Below are positions 1 through 8,805 of a DNA stretch of 64,000 nt, piece by piece; within the stretch, counting starts at the first letter, position 1, and the number at the start of each line of letters is the position of its first letter. The notes under the pieces are model-generated. The model ran no database searches. It was given only the letters and a program-made list of their open reading frames with translations, and had not been told where the DNA came from. Made by a program: the position numbers and the translations under genes. This stretch comes from Candidatus Thorarchaeota archaeon (lineage in GTDB: Archaea; Asgardarchaeota; Thorarchaeia; Thorarchaeales; Thorarchaeaceae). The DNA lies in the NCBI GenBank assembly GCA_004524445.1, contig SDNP01000002.1, positions 83,285 through 147,284 on the forward strand, given 5' to 3'.

Positions 1-619
1 CTTCGGAGAATGCAATTTCTCTACTTGCTTCTGTAAGAAAGAGAGCGTCCGACTCATGTGTGATCTTAGATATAGACTTCAGGGGGTTGCGTCTGTCGGT
101 TCCAGGCACCCATTCAGATACGGCTACGATTCCTGTTCTATTGTTTGTGATTCTGTCAAGTTCCTGGATATCTAGAACTCCGTTCTCATCCGTCTGGATG
201 ATGTGCACGTCAATATTTAGAATCTCAGCTACTCGTCTTAAGGGAATCATAACCGAATTGTGTTCTGCCTCTGATACAATTATCGAGTCCTTTTTTCCTG
301 ATTCCCAATTATAACCTAGGGCTACTGACGTGATTGCTGATGGTAGACTTCCGTGAAATGATATTTGGTTGTTATTACTACCAAGCATAGAGGCCAGTTG
401 TTTCCTAGCGTCTTCAGCTATCTGTCCACCCTTAGCTGCAAGCTGGTATGCGCCTCTTCTGGACGAAACAGTGATTTTGCGCAAAAATTCTGACGATGCA
501 GTGATAACAGTTTCGGGAACCAGTGTTGTACTGGAAGAGTCAAGATATACCAATTCTGGATTAGCTTGGAATATCGGAAAGTCTTCTCGTATATCTAGTT
601 CGGGCATAATCTTATTCAT
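1..619 (-). CDS. Cysteine desulfurase / SufS-like class V aminotransferase (3' part outside window)
   Basis: The reverse strand is open from an ATG at 619 to the window edge, giving about 206 N-terminal residues. They open with MNKIMPELDIREDFPIFQ, followed by LVYLDSSSTTLVPETVI, which is the usual start of class V PLP aminotransferases of the SufS/CsdA type. Further on, SEAEHNSVMIPLRR and a segment ending DALFLTEAS match the family's EHHSN region and its PLP-contacting strand. The usual Asp of the DxxQ strand reads as Glu here (TEAS). The PLP lysine lies outside the window, so cysteine desulfurase activity rather than a related lyase is inferred. It runs divergently from the nucleotidyltransferase gene at 667. 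Confidence 0.82.
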   Translation of the reverse strand, partial: MNKIMPELDIREDFPIFQANPELVYLDSSSTTLVPETVITASSEFLRKITVSSRRGAYQLAAKGGQIAEDARKQLASMLGSNNNQISFHGSLPSAITSVALGYNWESGKKDSIIVSEAEHNSVMIPLRRVAEILNIDVHIIQTDENGVLDIQELDRITNNRTGIVAVSEWVPGTDRRNPLKSISKITHESDALFLTEASREIAFSE

Positions 620-666
620 TACCGGGCTGTCTTAACTCTGATGATTTAGCTTGGAGTTAGAGATGA

Positions 667-1677
667 ATGCATGGGAATATAATTGAAGGTGACTTTCTCG
701 AGGTGCATAATGGAGATATATTTGAAGTAAGAGGCTTAGTTCATCCTTCTGACGGGTACACTGCTTATGCGAGATATGTGAGAAGCACATATGGAGATAG
801 GGTGTCAGTAGATGGGCGTACCTATAGGAAGTTATCGACACTACAGGAAAAAATGAGTTATGCCCAAAGGAGGACTCCATCCTACCTGCATTTTGACCCC
901 CGCAAAGATAGAGTTGTTCAGGTTGTTCCAAAGAAGGATATTGTGCACATTCTAAGTCCGGCTGAACGTCTGAGAGAAATTAGTGAATGCAGTACGGTAT
1001 CAGATTTAGAAAAAGATGTGATTGATTTTTCAGCTAAATTGTCTACAAAAACGGGAATAAGCTTTGATAATATGGGGGTCATAGGATCGCCATTAGCTGG
1101 CCTAGCGCACTCGTCTTCCGATATTGATCTTATTATCTATGGTTATAAGACCGGGAGGAGGTTCTATACAAAAATGCGTGAGATTCTTTCTAATGAGGAT
1201 GATGAATTAGAGAGGTATTCAGGAAAAGGATTAGCTGAGCATACGCAATCTCGATGGGGAGAAAGGAGTAGTATGCCTGACCTTGAGAGGATTGAAGGAA
1301 CAAAAGTCCTGCAGGGACGATTTCGCTCTAGAGATTTTTTTATCCGTTTAGTTCCGAACAAATCGGAAGTTGGACATACATATGAAGATTATATCACAAA
1401 GTCATCAGGGCTTGTATATAGAACTTGTAATATTGTTGACGATTACAAGGCAATCTTCACGCCCTGTGAATATTCTGTTGCCTGTGAAGAGGATCCGTTT
1501 TTGACCAAAATAGTAGGGTACCAGAGTAGATTTGCTGAATGCGCAAGTGAAGGAATGAGGGTGAAAGTATTTGGAAAGTTGGAATCTGTGATAAGTCAAT
1601 TTTCTGGATTTCATAAACAAATTGTCTTGGGAGGATATTCTCTGAACTCTTTCCTGCCAATTCGAGAGATGGACTAG
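667..1677 (+). CDS. Predicted nucleotidyltransferase, archaeal conserved type
   Basis: The protein has 336 residues. Around residues 137-159 it carries GVIGSPLAGLAHSSSDIDL, the GS...D-x-D signature of the pol-beta nucleotidyltransferase superfamily (G140-S141, D152 and D154 as probable metal ligands). About 130 residues precede this domain and a long C-terminal part follows it. The arrangement resembles archaeal predicted nucleotidyltransferases of the COG1665 kind, though I give that family name from memory only. The substrate is unknown. It stands alone between the divergent desulfurase gene and a long regulatory-looking gap. Confidence 0.7.
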   Translation: MHGNIIEGDFLEVHNGDIFEVRGLVHPSDGYTAYARYVRSTYGDRVSVDGRTYRKLSTLQEKMSYAQRRTPSYLHFDPRKDRVVQVVPKKDIVHILSPAERLREISECSTVSDLEKDVIDFSAKLSTKTGISFDNMGVIGSPLAGLAHSSSDIDLIIYGYKTGRRFYTKMREILSNEDDELERYSGKGLAEHTQSRWGERSSMPDLERIEGTKVLQGRFRSRDFFIRLVPNKSEVGHTYEDYITKSSGLVYRTCNIVDDYKAIFTPCEYSVACEEDPFLTKIVGYQSRFAECASEGMRVKVFGKLESVISQFSGFHKQIVLGGYSLNSFLPIREMD

Positions 1678-1735
1678 TTGGATACGGCCATCTTTCAATC
1701 ATTCACTTTATCAACACGGTTTCACAGTCACTATC

Positions 1736-2133
1736 TGTGAATGGCGCCATTTTTGTGAATATAATATGGCATAAGAACCCCATTTGTCTTTTTTTCATAA
1801 TAGCAGCCCTCATAACTCCGTTCATACATGTGAATAAAGACACCCCTTCGTTTCCACTGGAGATTAGTAATTAGAGATATGAATAACACTAGACCGTATT
1901 CACAAGGGTAATAACCATGTGAATAGCACTTAAATTGGAGAAATATCCTTAAAACACCAAATAAGAGTTATGAGCGCTTTATATTTTTAAATAATATCAA
2001 AGAGGGGCAAAAATCTTCTAAATAATAGTTTAGAAGCTAATAAAGCTGTATCAGGTAATATCTTGACCTTATGTGTATATAGTGGATTCACATACTCACA
2101 CTTATTTGGATTCTAACGCTTCCAAATGTGAAT
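1736..2133. promoter_or_regulatory. Array of seven TGTGAAT sites in a gene-free gap
   Basis: The 504-base gap from 1678 to 2181 has no convincing gene but holds seven exact copies of TGTGAAT or its complement ATTCACA. Forward copies start at 1736, 1754, 1829, 1918 and 2127; reverse copies start at 1898 and 2086. Chance would give well under one copy in this length. The array ends just before the winged-helix gene at 2182, whose start region reads TGGTGAATCA. Multiple operator sites for that protein, possibly for autoregulation, are the simplest inference. Confidence 0.55.
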
Positions 2134-2181
2134 CGGGTGCGCAGTACCCTTGGGTTTGAGTACCGATCATGGTGAATCACA

Positions 2182-2808
2182 GTGAGCGAAGAAATTCGAA
2201 CAAATTACATCTACGAGTTCACCTATGGATCCGGACCAGGGATGAAAGAAATTTTTCGGTGCAAATATGTTTCGCCAGATGAAGCTCTAAAGCGTTTCAA
2301 AAAGATAGTATCAGTTACAGAATCTCCCTTTGATTTCAAGATAGTAATATCTTCAGAAACTACTGGAGAAGAGTCTAGCTTTCAGGTCAAAGGCGATATC
2401 GATGAGATGATTCAAAAATTCAAAGTATTTCTAGAAACAAGCACGGGATATAGCTTTCCCGAAACCAAAATCGATGCATCATCGACAAGTTCGCCTGAGC
2501 TGGATTTCGAAGCTATGAGCAATTATGAGAAGATGCAGGTTGTAATCTATGCATCATTTAAGCATGGGAAATTCTCTTCTCTTGATGTAGCTGAAATTTA
2601 TGAAAGCACTTTCAATGAGTCACTTCCAAAGAGTACAGCATCCACTTATCTTGCTAGGATGTGGGATGAGGGAGAAGGGCATCTGGAGAGATATGGAAAT
2701 CGCTCGGGCTATACATATCGACTGAAGACCGAATTGAAAGAAACTCAAAGGGAAGTGGAGAGGTCTGAAGAAATTCTTTCAATGATTCACTTGCAAGTAG
2801 GCAAATAG
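2182..2808 (+). CDS. Winged-helix domain protein, probable transcription regulator
   Basis: The protein has 208 residues and starts with GTG, supported by GGTGA seven bases upstream. Residues 1-100 form an unrecognised alpha/beta-looking N-terminal domain. Residues about 113-180 look like a winged helix: a helix (NYEKMQVVIYASF), a second helix (SLDVAEIYESTF), a recognition-like helix (PKSTASTYLARMWDEG) and a wing (LERYGNRSGYTYRL). The C-terminus is a charged helix. It lies immediately downstream of the TGTGAAT array, suggesting a DNA-binding regulator with its own operators. The end converges with the saccharopine dehydrogenase gene. Confidence 0.7.
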   Translation: MSEEIRTNYIYEFTYGSGPGMKEIFRCKYVSPDEALKRFKKIVSVTESPFDFKIVISSETTGEESSFQVKGDIDEMIQKFKVFLETSTGYSFPETKIDASSTSSPELDFEAMSNYEKMQVVIYASFKHGKFSSLDVAEIYESTFNESLPKSTASTYLARMWDEGEGHLERYGNRSGYTYRLKTELKETQREVERSEEILSMIHLQVGK

Positions 2809-2848
2809 ACTCGACTTCAGTTCTCTGCTCAGCTTTTATCTCCATATA

Positions 2849-4162
2849 CTACAGTTCTGTTGTTCTTTCTTTGAGTTCAATCCCAAGTTCTTTAAGCTCC
2901 GATAGAATTGGCTCGTAGATTTGTGGAAGAATGGGTCGATGTACTCCCCTAGCCTCGATTTCGCCCTGTAGAATTAGTCTAGTTGCAATAGCCACTGGCA
3001 ATGCTACGGTTCTAGACATAGAGGTATCACCGTCGGGGATGCCATAATCAATCAAGGTAGATGTTATCTTCTCTTTCTTATCTGGGTACTGAGCTACGAA
3101 CTCATGATGCATCACAATCATATCTCGTTCACCACTAGCATACTGCAGTTTCTCTTCGAATAAATTGCATAGAGCATCAAGGTATGTATTCCGTTCATCA
3201 GGTACTATTTCTTGAGAAAATAATCCAAGCCAATCAAGTCGTTCGATAACTGGATCCGAGGGTTCTAGATCCAATTTCTTGGCAACAGCGTTTCTTGGAG
3301 TTCTGTCCTGAGGAAGCATTTGCTGAATCATCTCACTGTATGTTATGCCAGATAATTCTCGTTCAGTCAGGTCTAGAAGACCCAGATCAGCAATTGCTTG
3401 AATCGTATTACACCAGCCAGGATATCTCAATGTACCCCTCAACATTGTTTCCACTTCGTTAATATCGTAGATATCAATGTAGGAGAGGCTATCTCGATTG
3501 GGATAACCTTCGAATTCACCCATTTCGGGAATCTCCATGGTTTTGCAATTATTGAACAACTCTGAACCAGGAATGGTTACCTCTTCGCCATCCTGCAAGA
3601 ATTGAGCATCATTTCGCCCGGCAAGTAGGACACCGCGAGGACTCCATGATAGCTTGTAGCCAAATGGATTATCATTTGCTTCTGGAGCGGGCAGGCCACC
3701 AGTAAAGGAAGTGAAACTGATTATCCTGCCATCCTGGTCATGAATTTCATCGATGATTTTTTGTGCACTCATATGGTCAATGCCAGGATCTACACCGCAC
3801 TCATTAAGAAGAATAACATCAGCTTCCTTTGCGGTTTTATCCAGCTCCTGCATCTCGTCCGAAATATAAGAAGTGGTACAGAAGTGTTTGTTGTTCTCAA
3901 TTGCCACTTTTGCTGCCTTAACATGATAGGTATATGGAAGAAGAGAGCATACCAAATCAGATTTGTTTACGAGTTCTTGAAGAAGCTCATCATTATCTTT
4001 TATATTGAATTGAACAGCCTCTGCACTCTGGCAGCCCTGAATTAGTCCTTCAGCCTTCTCTTTTGTCCGACTAGCAACAATGACATGATATCCTCTTTTA
4101 CATAGATATTGAACATAGGGCCGGGCAACGAGACCCGCGCCCAAACATAGAACAGTCTTCAT
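2849..4162 (-). CDS. Saccharopine dehydrogenase (glutamate-forming), LYS9/AASS C-terminal type
   Basis: The 437-residue protein oxidises saccharopine to glutamate and aminoadipate semialdehyde in lysine catabolism, or works in reverse. It begins with a Rossmann motif (LCLGAGLVARPYVQYL), followed by the family segments SLLPYTYH, CGVDPGIDHMSA, GGLPAPEANDNPFGYK, WSPRGVL and RGTLRYPGW, all closely recalling the dehydrogenase half of eukaryotic AASS. The ATG is preceded by AGGTG, which spans the stop codon of the upstream reductase gene, so translation is probably coupled. The gap between the two genes is seven bases. Catabolic direction is inferred from this pairing. Confidence 0.9.
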   Translation of the reverse strand: MKTVLCLGAGLVARPYVQYLCKRGYHVIVASRTKEKAEGLIQGCQSAEAVQFNIKDNDELLQELVNKSDLVCSLLPYTYHVKAAKVAIENNKHFCTTSYISDEMQELDKTAKEADVILLNECGVDPGIDHMSAQKIIDEIHDQDGRIISFTSFTGGLPAPEANDNPFGYKLSWSPRGVLLAGRNDAQFLQDGEEVTIPGSELFNNCKTMEIPEMGEFEGYPNRDSLSYIDIYDINEVETMLRGTLRYPGWCNTIQAIADLGLLDLTERELSGITYSEMIQQMLPQDRTPRNAVAKKLDLEPSDPVIERLDWLGLFSQEIVPDERNTYLDALCNLFEEKLQYASGERDMIVMHHEFVAQYPDKKEKITSTLIDYGIPDGDTSMSRTVALPVAIATRLILQGEIEARGVHRPILPQIYEPILSELKELGIELKERTTEL

Positions 4163-4169
4163 AGTTTAT

Positions 4170-5471
4170 TCACCTGTTGAGGTATTTGTTTAGATACGTG
4201 TATTGTTCAGTGAGAGAGCCTCGGTAGACAATTATTGCGTCTTTTAGCTCTCTGCAGAGATCAAGTTTGTTGAATTCGACAGTAAAATCTGTTTCTGCCA
4301 AAGGCGGAATAAAATCCAATAGGGTTTCACTGAATGAGGTTGATGACTCTATCGGCAATTCACATGGCAGGTTATCAACCGCCATGATTACAGGCCCCTC
4401 TGTTGTGATACTCGGGTCTGCTGTTTTTGTTTCTATATTGTACGTGAAGGCAGGTTCATCGGGCTTGGTGCATTTGACAGTGAATTCAATGGCACCTTCA
4501 ATGTCACATGAGATGTCGCCAAGTACAATGAGCTTATGTTTTGTCTTCGACCAGTAATTCTCAATGAAGTCCTTGGTTAACAAGCGGGGGTATTTCGGAG
4601 ACCAATAGATGCAGTTCATCAACACGGTAAGGTATTTCGCATGTTCATGAAATATTCCATGATATTTGTCGAGTCCATGAGCGTAGTAATCTTGAAGATC
4701 GAAATCTCCCCCATCATTAGAGACCACCATGTCTTTCTCCTTGAAAACACATTTGTACAATATGTCGAATCTTTCCGGCAGAGATGGCAAATCCTCTGGT
4801 GATACTACCTCATGGGGCAAGATATCAAAAATCCTCTGAGCTCCTTGTGATACATTACCGTAGCCTGCAAATCCGACAATGAAAGGAGCAATCTCTTTGG
4901 GAAGACCTTTTTCTTGAATTCGTTTCGCTATTTTTCTGAATTCCGTTTCTATACCTGAAACTCCATCAGACTCCAATGTAGGTTTCAATCCGTGAAATGG
5001 ATTAGGATGAATGTCTTCCATCTTGAGTCGTTTGCCAAGTACCCTGAATGTATCTGAAATGCCAGCCATTCCAGCCCAATTTCCGAAGTATACTAGTCTC
5101 CTACCCTCATCGTTCACTATAAGTTCATAATCAAGAAGAGTTGCACCTTCATCAAGTAATCTCGCAAGCATGGGCATATTATGACTCTGACCTTTGATTG
5201 TATGACTGAAGAAAAGGTGTACCTTGTTAGGTTGAAAGAAATTTTCTGGCATCTCTTTTATACCAAGTATTATTTTCGGTTCCTCACCATCTAAGGGCCC
5301 TATCTCCGCTCCGGCTTCGAGATACATCTGTTCATCGAACACCCTCAGATTACTAGGTTCAACTATGAAGTCAATGCCGTGATTTTGGTGTAGCTGTTTT
5401 GCATGACCGGGTATAAGAGGTGCCCGAGCCTCAAAGGCCTTTTCTTCTTTTCTGATCCCAATTTTGTTCAC
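4170..5471 (-). CDS. Lysine-ketoglutarate reductase, AASS N-terminal type
   Basis: The protein condenses lysine with 2-oxoglutarate to saccharopine using NAD(P)H. IGIRKEEKAFEARAPL at the start is typical of the alanine dehydrogenase/transhydrogenase N-domain. FFSHTIKGQ, LLDYEL, FGNWAGMAGI, FAGYGNVSQGAQ, CIYW and DISCDIEGAIEF closely follow the reductase half of eukaryotic AASS. A GTG at 5471 is chosen because AGGAGG lies seven bases before it; a TTG two codons upstream would be too close to that site. It is the first gene of a two-gene operon with the dehydrogenase, in the same order as the domains of the eukaryotic fusion. A palindromic site lies about 100 bases upstream. Confidence 0.9.
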   Translation of the reverse strand: MNKIGIRKEEKAFEARAPLIPGHAKQLHQNHGIDFIVEPSNLRVFDEQMYLEAGAEIGPLDGEEPKIILGIKEMPENFFQPNKVHLFFSHTIKGQSHNMPMLARLLDEGATLLDYELIVNDEGRRLVYFGNWAGMAGISDTFRVLGKRLKMEDIHPNPFHGLKPTLESDGVSGIETEFRKIAKRIQEKGLPKEIAPFIVGFAGYGNVSQGAQRIFDILPHEVVSPEDLPSLPERFDILYKCVFKEKDMVVSNDGGDFDLQDYYAHGLDKYHGIFHEHAKYLTVLMNCIYWSPKYPRLLTKDFIENYWSKTKHKLIVLGDISCDIEGAIEFTVKCTKPDEPAFTYNIETKTADPSITTEGPVIMAVDNLPCELPIESSTSFSETLLDFIPPLAETDFTVEFNKLDLCRELKDAIIVYRGSLTEQYTYLNKYLNR

Positions 5472-5576
5472 AAACAAGCCTCCTGAATAGAAGTTTTCCT
5501 CGGTCCGAACGGGTGAGCGACCCTACTTGTCCTTTAAGCTTTCCATCGAGGAGTCATATTACAAACTAAGAAATTG

Positions 5577-5590
5577 AGAACATGTGTTCT
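5577..5590. promoter_or_regulatory. Imperfect AGAACA-TGTTCT palindrome
   Basis: AGAACATGTGTTCT is a one-mismatch relative of the perfect 16-base palindromes at 5928 and 6142. It sits in the divergent promoter region between the lysine-ketoglutarate reductase gene and the small ORF at 5609, about 105 bases before the reductase start. Confidence 0.5.
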
Positions 5591-5608
5591 AGTTTCTAGT
5601 GAAAGTTC

Positions 5609-5899
5609 TTGGCATATTTGTACATCTATGATTGTGTTGCGGCCAGAGAGAGCAACGCCAGAAGAGTGTCCTTCACAAAGGAGCTCTACGGATTCACCTA
5701 TTCCTGGAAGACCAAATCAGGTATGAAGACGAAAAGAAAGATTGGACTCATTGAGGAGTGTATGGGAGCTGAGCCAGTCACAGACTCTGCCATTCTAGTC
5801 CCCGATAGCTGCAAGGATCAATTTGACGAACTCTTTGTATATTATCGGGATATACTAAAAATCAAAATCTTCAAAGTGGAGTCAGAAGTATATTTGTAA
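5609..5899 (+). CDS. Small uncharacterised protein
   Basis: The 96-residue protein starts with TTG; a stop lies only three codons upstream, so this is the longest possible start. The sequence is globular-looking (FTKELYGFTYSWKTKSG, VTDSAILVPDSCKDQFDELF) with no signal peptide or membrane segment, and I do not recognise the family. Its position, flanked on both sides by copies of the GAACACGTGTTC palindrome and between the lysine and indolepyruvate genes, suggests co-regulation with amino-acid catabolism. That link is inference only. Confidence 0.65.
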   Translation: MAYLYIYDCVAARESNARRVSFTKELYGFTYSWKTKSGMKTKRKIGLIEECMGAEPVTDSAILVPDSCKDQFDELFVYYRDILKIKIFKVESEVYL

Positions 5900-5911
5900 T
5901 ACAAATAATAC
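5896..5911. promoter_or_regulatory. Dispersed 16-mer, GTAATAC-AA-ATAATAC type
   Basis: GTAATACAAATAATAC consists of two seven-base half sites (GTAWTAC or close) two bases apart. It begins at the stop codon of the 96-residue gene. Exact or near copies lie at 8790, 11239, 11734, 12840, 14166, 15631 and 20731. They occur in promoter gaps and in 3' gaps, so the role (operator, RNA signal or repeat) is open. Confidence 0.45.
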
Positions 5912-5927
5912 ATTTTTGTAGGAACAA

Positions 5928-5943
5928 TAGAACACGTGTTCTA
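5928..5943. promoter_or_regulatory. Perfect 16-bp palindrome TAGAACACGTGTTCTA
   Basis: A perfect inverted repeat located about 300 bases upstream of iorA. An identical copy lies at 6142. Both look like binding sites of a dimeric regulator. The same 343-base gap (5900-6242) also holds TTCCAGTGGAA palindromes at 5965 and 6099 and is AT-rich, with no gene in it. Confidence 0.6.
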
Positions 5944-6141
5944 AATCTAACCAGACCCCATTATTTCCAGTGGAAGACAATATAAATTACAAAGAAGATA
6001 ATTAGTAAAGTATAAATAGTAGTATATGTACCCCGATATTATCTCCATTTCTATATATATCATACAACGGGTTCCTGGATCCTCATCCATTTCTATACTT
6101 CCAGTGGAAACGAGGGGGTATATTAGCCAGCGAATATTAAC

Positions 6142-6157
6142 TAGAACACGTGTTCTA
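6142..6157. promoter_or_regulatory. Second perfect palindrome TAGAACACGTGTTCTA upstream of iorA
   Basis: Identical in all 16 bases to the site at 5928, and 86 bases before the iorA start codon, close enough to act on the iorAB promoter. Confidence 0.6.
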
Positions 6158-6242
6158 AGTACTATTCCAGTACCACAACACTGATAGACGATATGAGTGT
6201 CGCTGAAATTGTTGGCATGATATGCCTTTGGAGAATTAGGTC

Positions 6243-8138
6243 ATGACAAAACCGAAGGACTTGTTGGAAGATAATCCTGGTAAGAGTATTCTATTATTGG
6301 CAAACGAAGCCATTGCAAGGGGAACTCTTGAGGCTGGAGTTAGACTAGTCGCATTGTATCCTGGGACGCCCAGTAGTGAAATTGGAAATAATCTCACCTT
6401 CATGGCGCCACATATCCCGAACTTCTACTTTGAATTCAGCACGAACGAAAAGGTGGCTATGGAGGTTGCTGGTTCTGCTGCAGTAGCCGGGGTTCGCTCA
6501 ATGATGGTCTGCAAGGGACCGGGTCTCAATGTAGCAGCAGACCCGTTTTTCTCCTTGGCCTATGTTGGTGTCCGAGGGGGAATGGTTATCGTTGTTGCAG
6601 ACGACCCCAGTATGTGGAGTTCACAGAATGAAAATGACAGTCGGTATTATGCACTGATGGGTAATATGCCCATGATGGAACCCTCAGATCCTGCAGAGGC
6701 AAAATCAATGCTTCTTGAAGCCTACAAATTTTCAGAGAGTCTAGAGCTTCCGGTATTATTTAGGACCACAACTCGTGTAAATCATACTCGTGCCCCTGTA
6801 GTATTGGGGCCCATTGAGGATCGGCCAGATAAAGTGGAATTCGAAAAAGAACCAACTCGATTTGTTCCAGTTCCCTCTGTTGCACGACAACGTCATCCCT
6901 GGTTGTTGAAACAAATAGACGCCGCAAGAGAATTGTCGGAACAAAGCGAACTGAATTTCGCCGTCGGCGAGGGTGACCTCGGAATCATTACTAGCGGGGT
7001 CTCGTACAATTATGTAATGGAATCACTTACCCGACTAAATACTAAAGCAGAAATTCTCAAACTTGGCATTACTCATCCTGTACCCGAACGGAAGATCATC
7101 GAGTTTCTGAAGCGCCATGAGAGCGTTGCTGTGGTGGAAGAGTTAGAACCCTTCATCGAGACTCATGCTCGTCGACTGTCTAATCTACATGACCTATCCA
7201 ATGTTGAAATTCTAGGAAAGGAACAAGGATACTTCCCAAGAGTGTATGAATACACTCCCAAAATAGTTACCGAAGGACTAGCAAAAATACTAGACAAAGA
7301 ATTACCCGTAGATTGGAAGCATTTAGATACACTCAGCGAAGAGATTCCTGATCTCCCTCCGCGACCACCTCTGTTGTGTGCCGGCTGTCCGCACCGAGCG
7401 TCATATTTTGCTATCAGAACCGCCACTCGCGGAAAAGCAATCTATCCATCTGACATAGGATGCTATACACTTAGCATTGCACCACCATTAGAAACCGCCG
7501 ACATATTGTTTGACATGGGGTCTTCTATCAGCACAGCATGTGGATTATCTCAAGTGACTGGACAAGAAGTTGTTGCGAGTATTGGAGATAGTACTTTCTT
7601 TGCTTCAGGTCTGCCTGGCATCGTCAATGCCGTATATAATGGCCATCCGATTAGCCTAGTAGTCCTTGATAACCGAACGACAGCCATGACTGGTCATCAA
7701 CCACACCCGGGGACAGGAGTCACCGGTATGCAGGAGAAGGTTGAACCACTAGACATTGAAGGAGTCTGCAAGGGACTGGGTGTCAAATACACCAAAACAG
7801 TGGACCCCTTTGAGCCACTTGCCGATCTTGTGGCTGAAGTACGTAAAATGGTTGAATGGGTCAGGGAGAATAAGGCACCGGCTGTCCTAGTATCCAAAGC
7901 ACCATGTGCTTTACTCACGGCTGCAGAACGACGTCGAACCCAAGAGCAACCAGAGCCATACTTTGTGGATTCGGAGATGTGTACAGGATGCAAACGATGT
8001 CTCAACAGATTTGCCTGTCCTGCTATGTATTGGGACTCAGAAACAGAGAAGGCTGCCATTGATGAAACACTCTGTAATCTATGTGGGAGTTGTGTATCTG
8101 TCTGTCCTCAAGGGGCCATAGTACAGAAGGAGGAATGA
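6243..8138 (+). CDS. iorA: Indolepyruvate ferredoxin oxidoreductase, alpha subunit
   Basis: With IorB this 631-residue subunit oxidises aryl-pyruvates from aromatic amino acids to aryl-acetyl-CoA, reducing ferredoxin. The N-terminal pyrimidine domain has ALYPGTPSSEIG and CKGPGLNV. The TPP-binding domain has CAGCPHRASYF near residue 379 and GDSTFFASGLPGIVNAVYN near 447. Two Fe-S cluster motifs close the protein (CTGCKRCLNRFACP and CNLCGSCVSVCP, about residues 580-620). The length is normal for the family. The start is supported by GGAG nine bases upstream. It is followed after three bases by iorB, and two perfect palindromes lie upstream. Confidence 0.95.
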   Translation: MTKPKDLLEDNPGKSILLLANEAIARGTLEAGVRLVALYPGTPSSEIGNNLTFMAPHIPNFYFEFSTNEKVAMEVAGSAAVAGVRSMMVCKGPGLNVAADPFFSLAYVGVRGGMVIVVADDPSMWSSQNENDSRYYALMGNMPMMEPSDPAEAKSMLLEAYKFSESLELPVLFRTTTRVNHTRAPVVLGPIEDRPDKVEFEKEPTRFVPVPSVARQRHPWLLKQIDAARELSEQSELNFAVGEGDLGIITSGVSYNYVMESLTRLNTKAEILKLGITHPVPERKIIEFLKRHESVAVVEELEPFIETHARRLSNLHDLSNVEILGKEQGYFPRVYEYTPKIVTEGLAKILDKELPVDWKHLDTLSEEIPDLPPRPPLLCAGCPHRASYFAIRTATRGKAIYPSDIGCYTLSIAPPLETADILFDMGSSISTACGLSQVTGQEVVASIGDSTFFASGLPGIVNAVYNGHPISLVVLDNRTTAMTGHQPHPGTGVTGMQEKVEPLDIEGVCKGLGVKYTKTVDPFEPLADLVAEVRKMVEWVRENKAPAVLVSKAPCALLTAAERRRTQEQPEPYFVDSEMCTGCKRCLNRFACPAMYWDSETEKAAIDETLCNLCGSCVSVCPQGAIVQKEE

Positions 8139-8141
8139 AAA

Positions 8142-8753
8142 ATGAGTGGTAATACTAGTAATACAGACACTGTTGATATTGTAATCTCTGGCGTTGGAGG
8201 ACAGGGAGTCTTGACCCTGGCAGAAATCTTGGCGAAGGCAGCACTAGCCGAGTCCAAAAATGTTAGAGTTGGAGAAATACATGGGATGGCTCAACGTGGG
8301 GGTCACGTCATCTGTACAGTTCGTATCGGACCTGATGTAAGTGGACCTATTGTTGATCCCGGTACAGCAGACATCTTAGTTGGTTTCGAACCAATTGAAA
8401 CGCTGCGAGAGATAGAAAGCATAAGTAAGGACGGCAAAGTACTCATGAACTCAAATGTCCTTCATCCCGTAGCAGTATCAATGGGCAAAGCTGAATATCC
8501 AAAACATGCTGACATTGTAGAATCGATTAAACCATTCACCAAGAATCTCATACAATTTAATGCAATGAACCTTGCAAAGGAAGCGGGTAGTGATAGGGCA
8601 ATGAATATGGTCATGTTTGGTGCAGTCATTGCACTTAACCTCACAGGCATATCAACAAACACAGCAAAGAAGACCATTAGAAACACATTCCCCGGGCGCT
8701 ATGAGGACATCAACATCCGCGCTTTCGAATCTGGAATGAAGCAAATCAATTAA
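8142..8753 (+). CDS. iorB: Indolepyruvate ferredoxin oxidoreductase, beta subunit
   Basis: The 203-residue gamma-domain partner of IorA. VGGQGVLTLAEILAKAAL and GEIHGMAQRGGHV are the family motifs. A GGAGG site lies within the last iorA codons, eight bases before the ATG, so the two genes are translated together. The product acts in the cytoplasm with ferredoxin as electron acceptor. The gene ends convergently with hypF. Confidence 0.93.
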   Translation: MSGNTSNTDTVDIVISGVGGQGVLTLAEILAKAALAESKNVRVGEIHGMAQRGGHVICTVRIGPDVSGPIVDPGTADILVGFEPIETLREIESISKDGKVLMNSNVLHPVAVSMGKAEYPKHADIVESIKPFTKNLIQFNAMNLAKEAGSDRAMNMVMFGAVIALNLTGISTNTAKKTIRNTFPGRYEDINIRAFESGMKQIN

Positions 8754-8789
8754 TAGCACCAAACATCTGTTCAGGACCAGATAATTTTT

Positions 8790-8805
8790 GTATTATTTGT
8801 AATAC
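8790..8805. promoter_or_regulatory. Dispersed 16-mer between convergent iorB and hypF
   Basis: GTATTATTTGTAATAC, the complement of GTATTACAAATAATAC, differs by one base from the copies at 5896 and 12840. It lies between two 3' ends and touches the hypF stop codon, which argues for a terminator or RNA role at this site rather than a promoter role. Confidence 0.45.
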
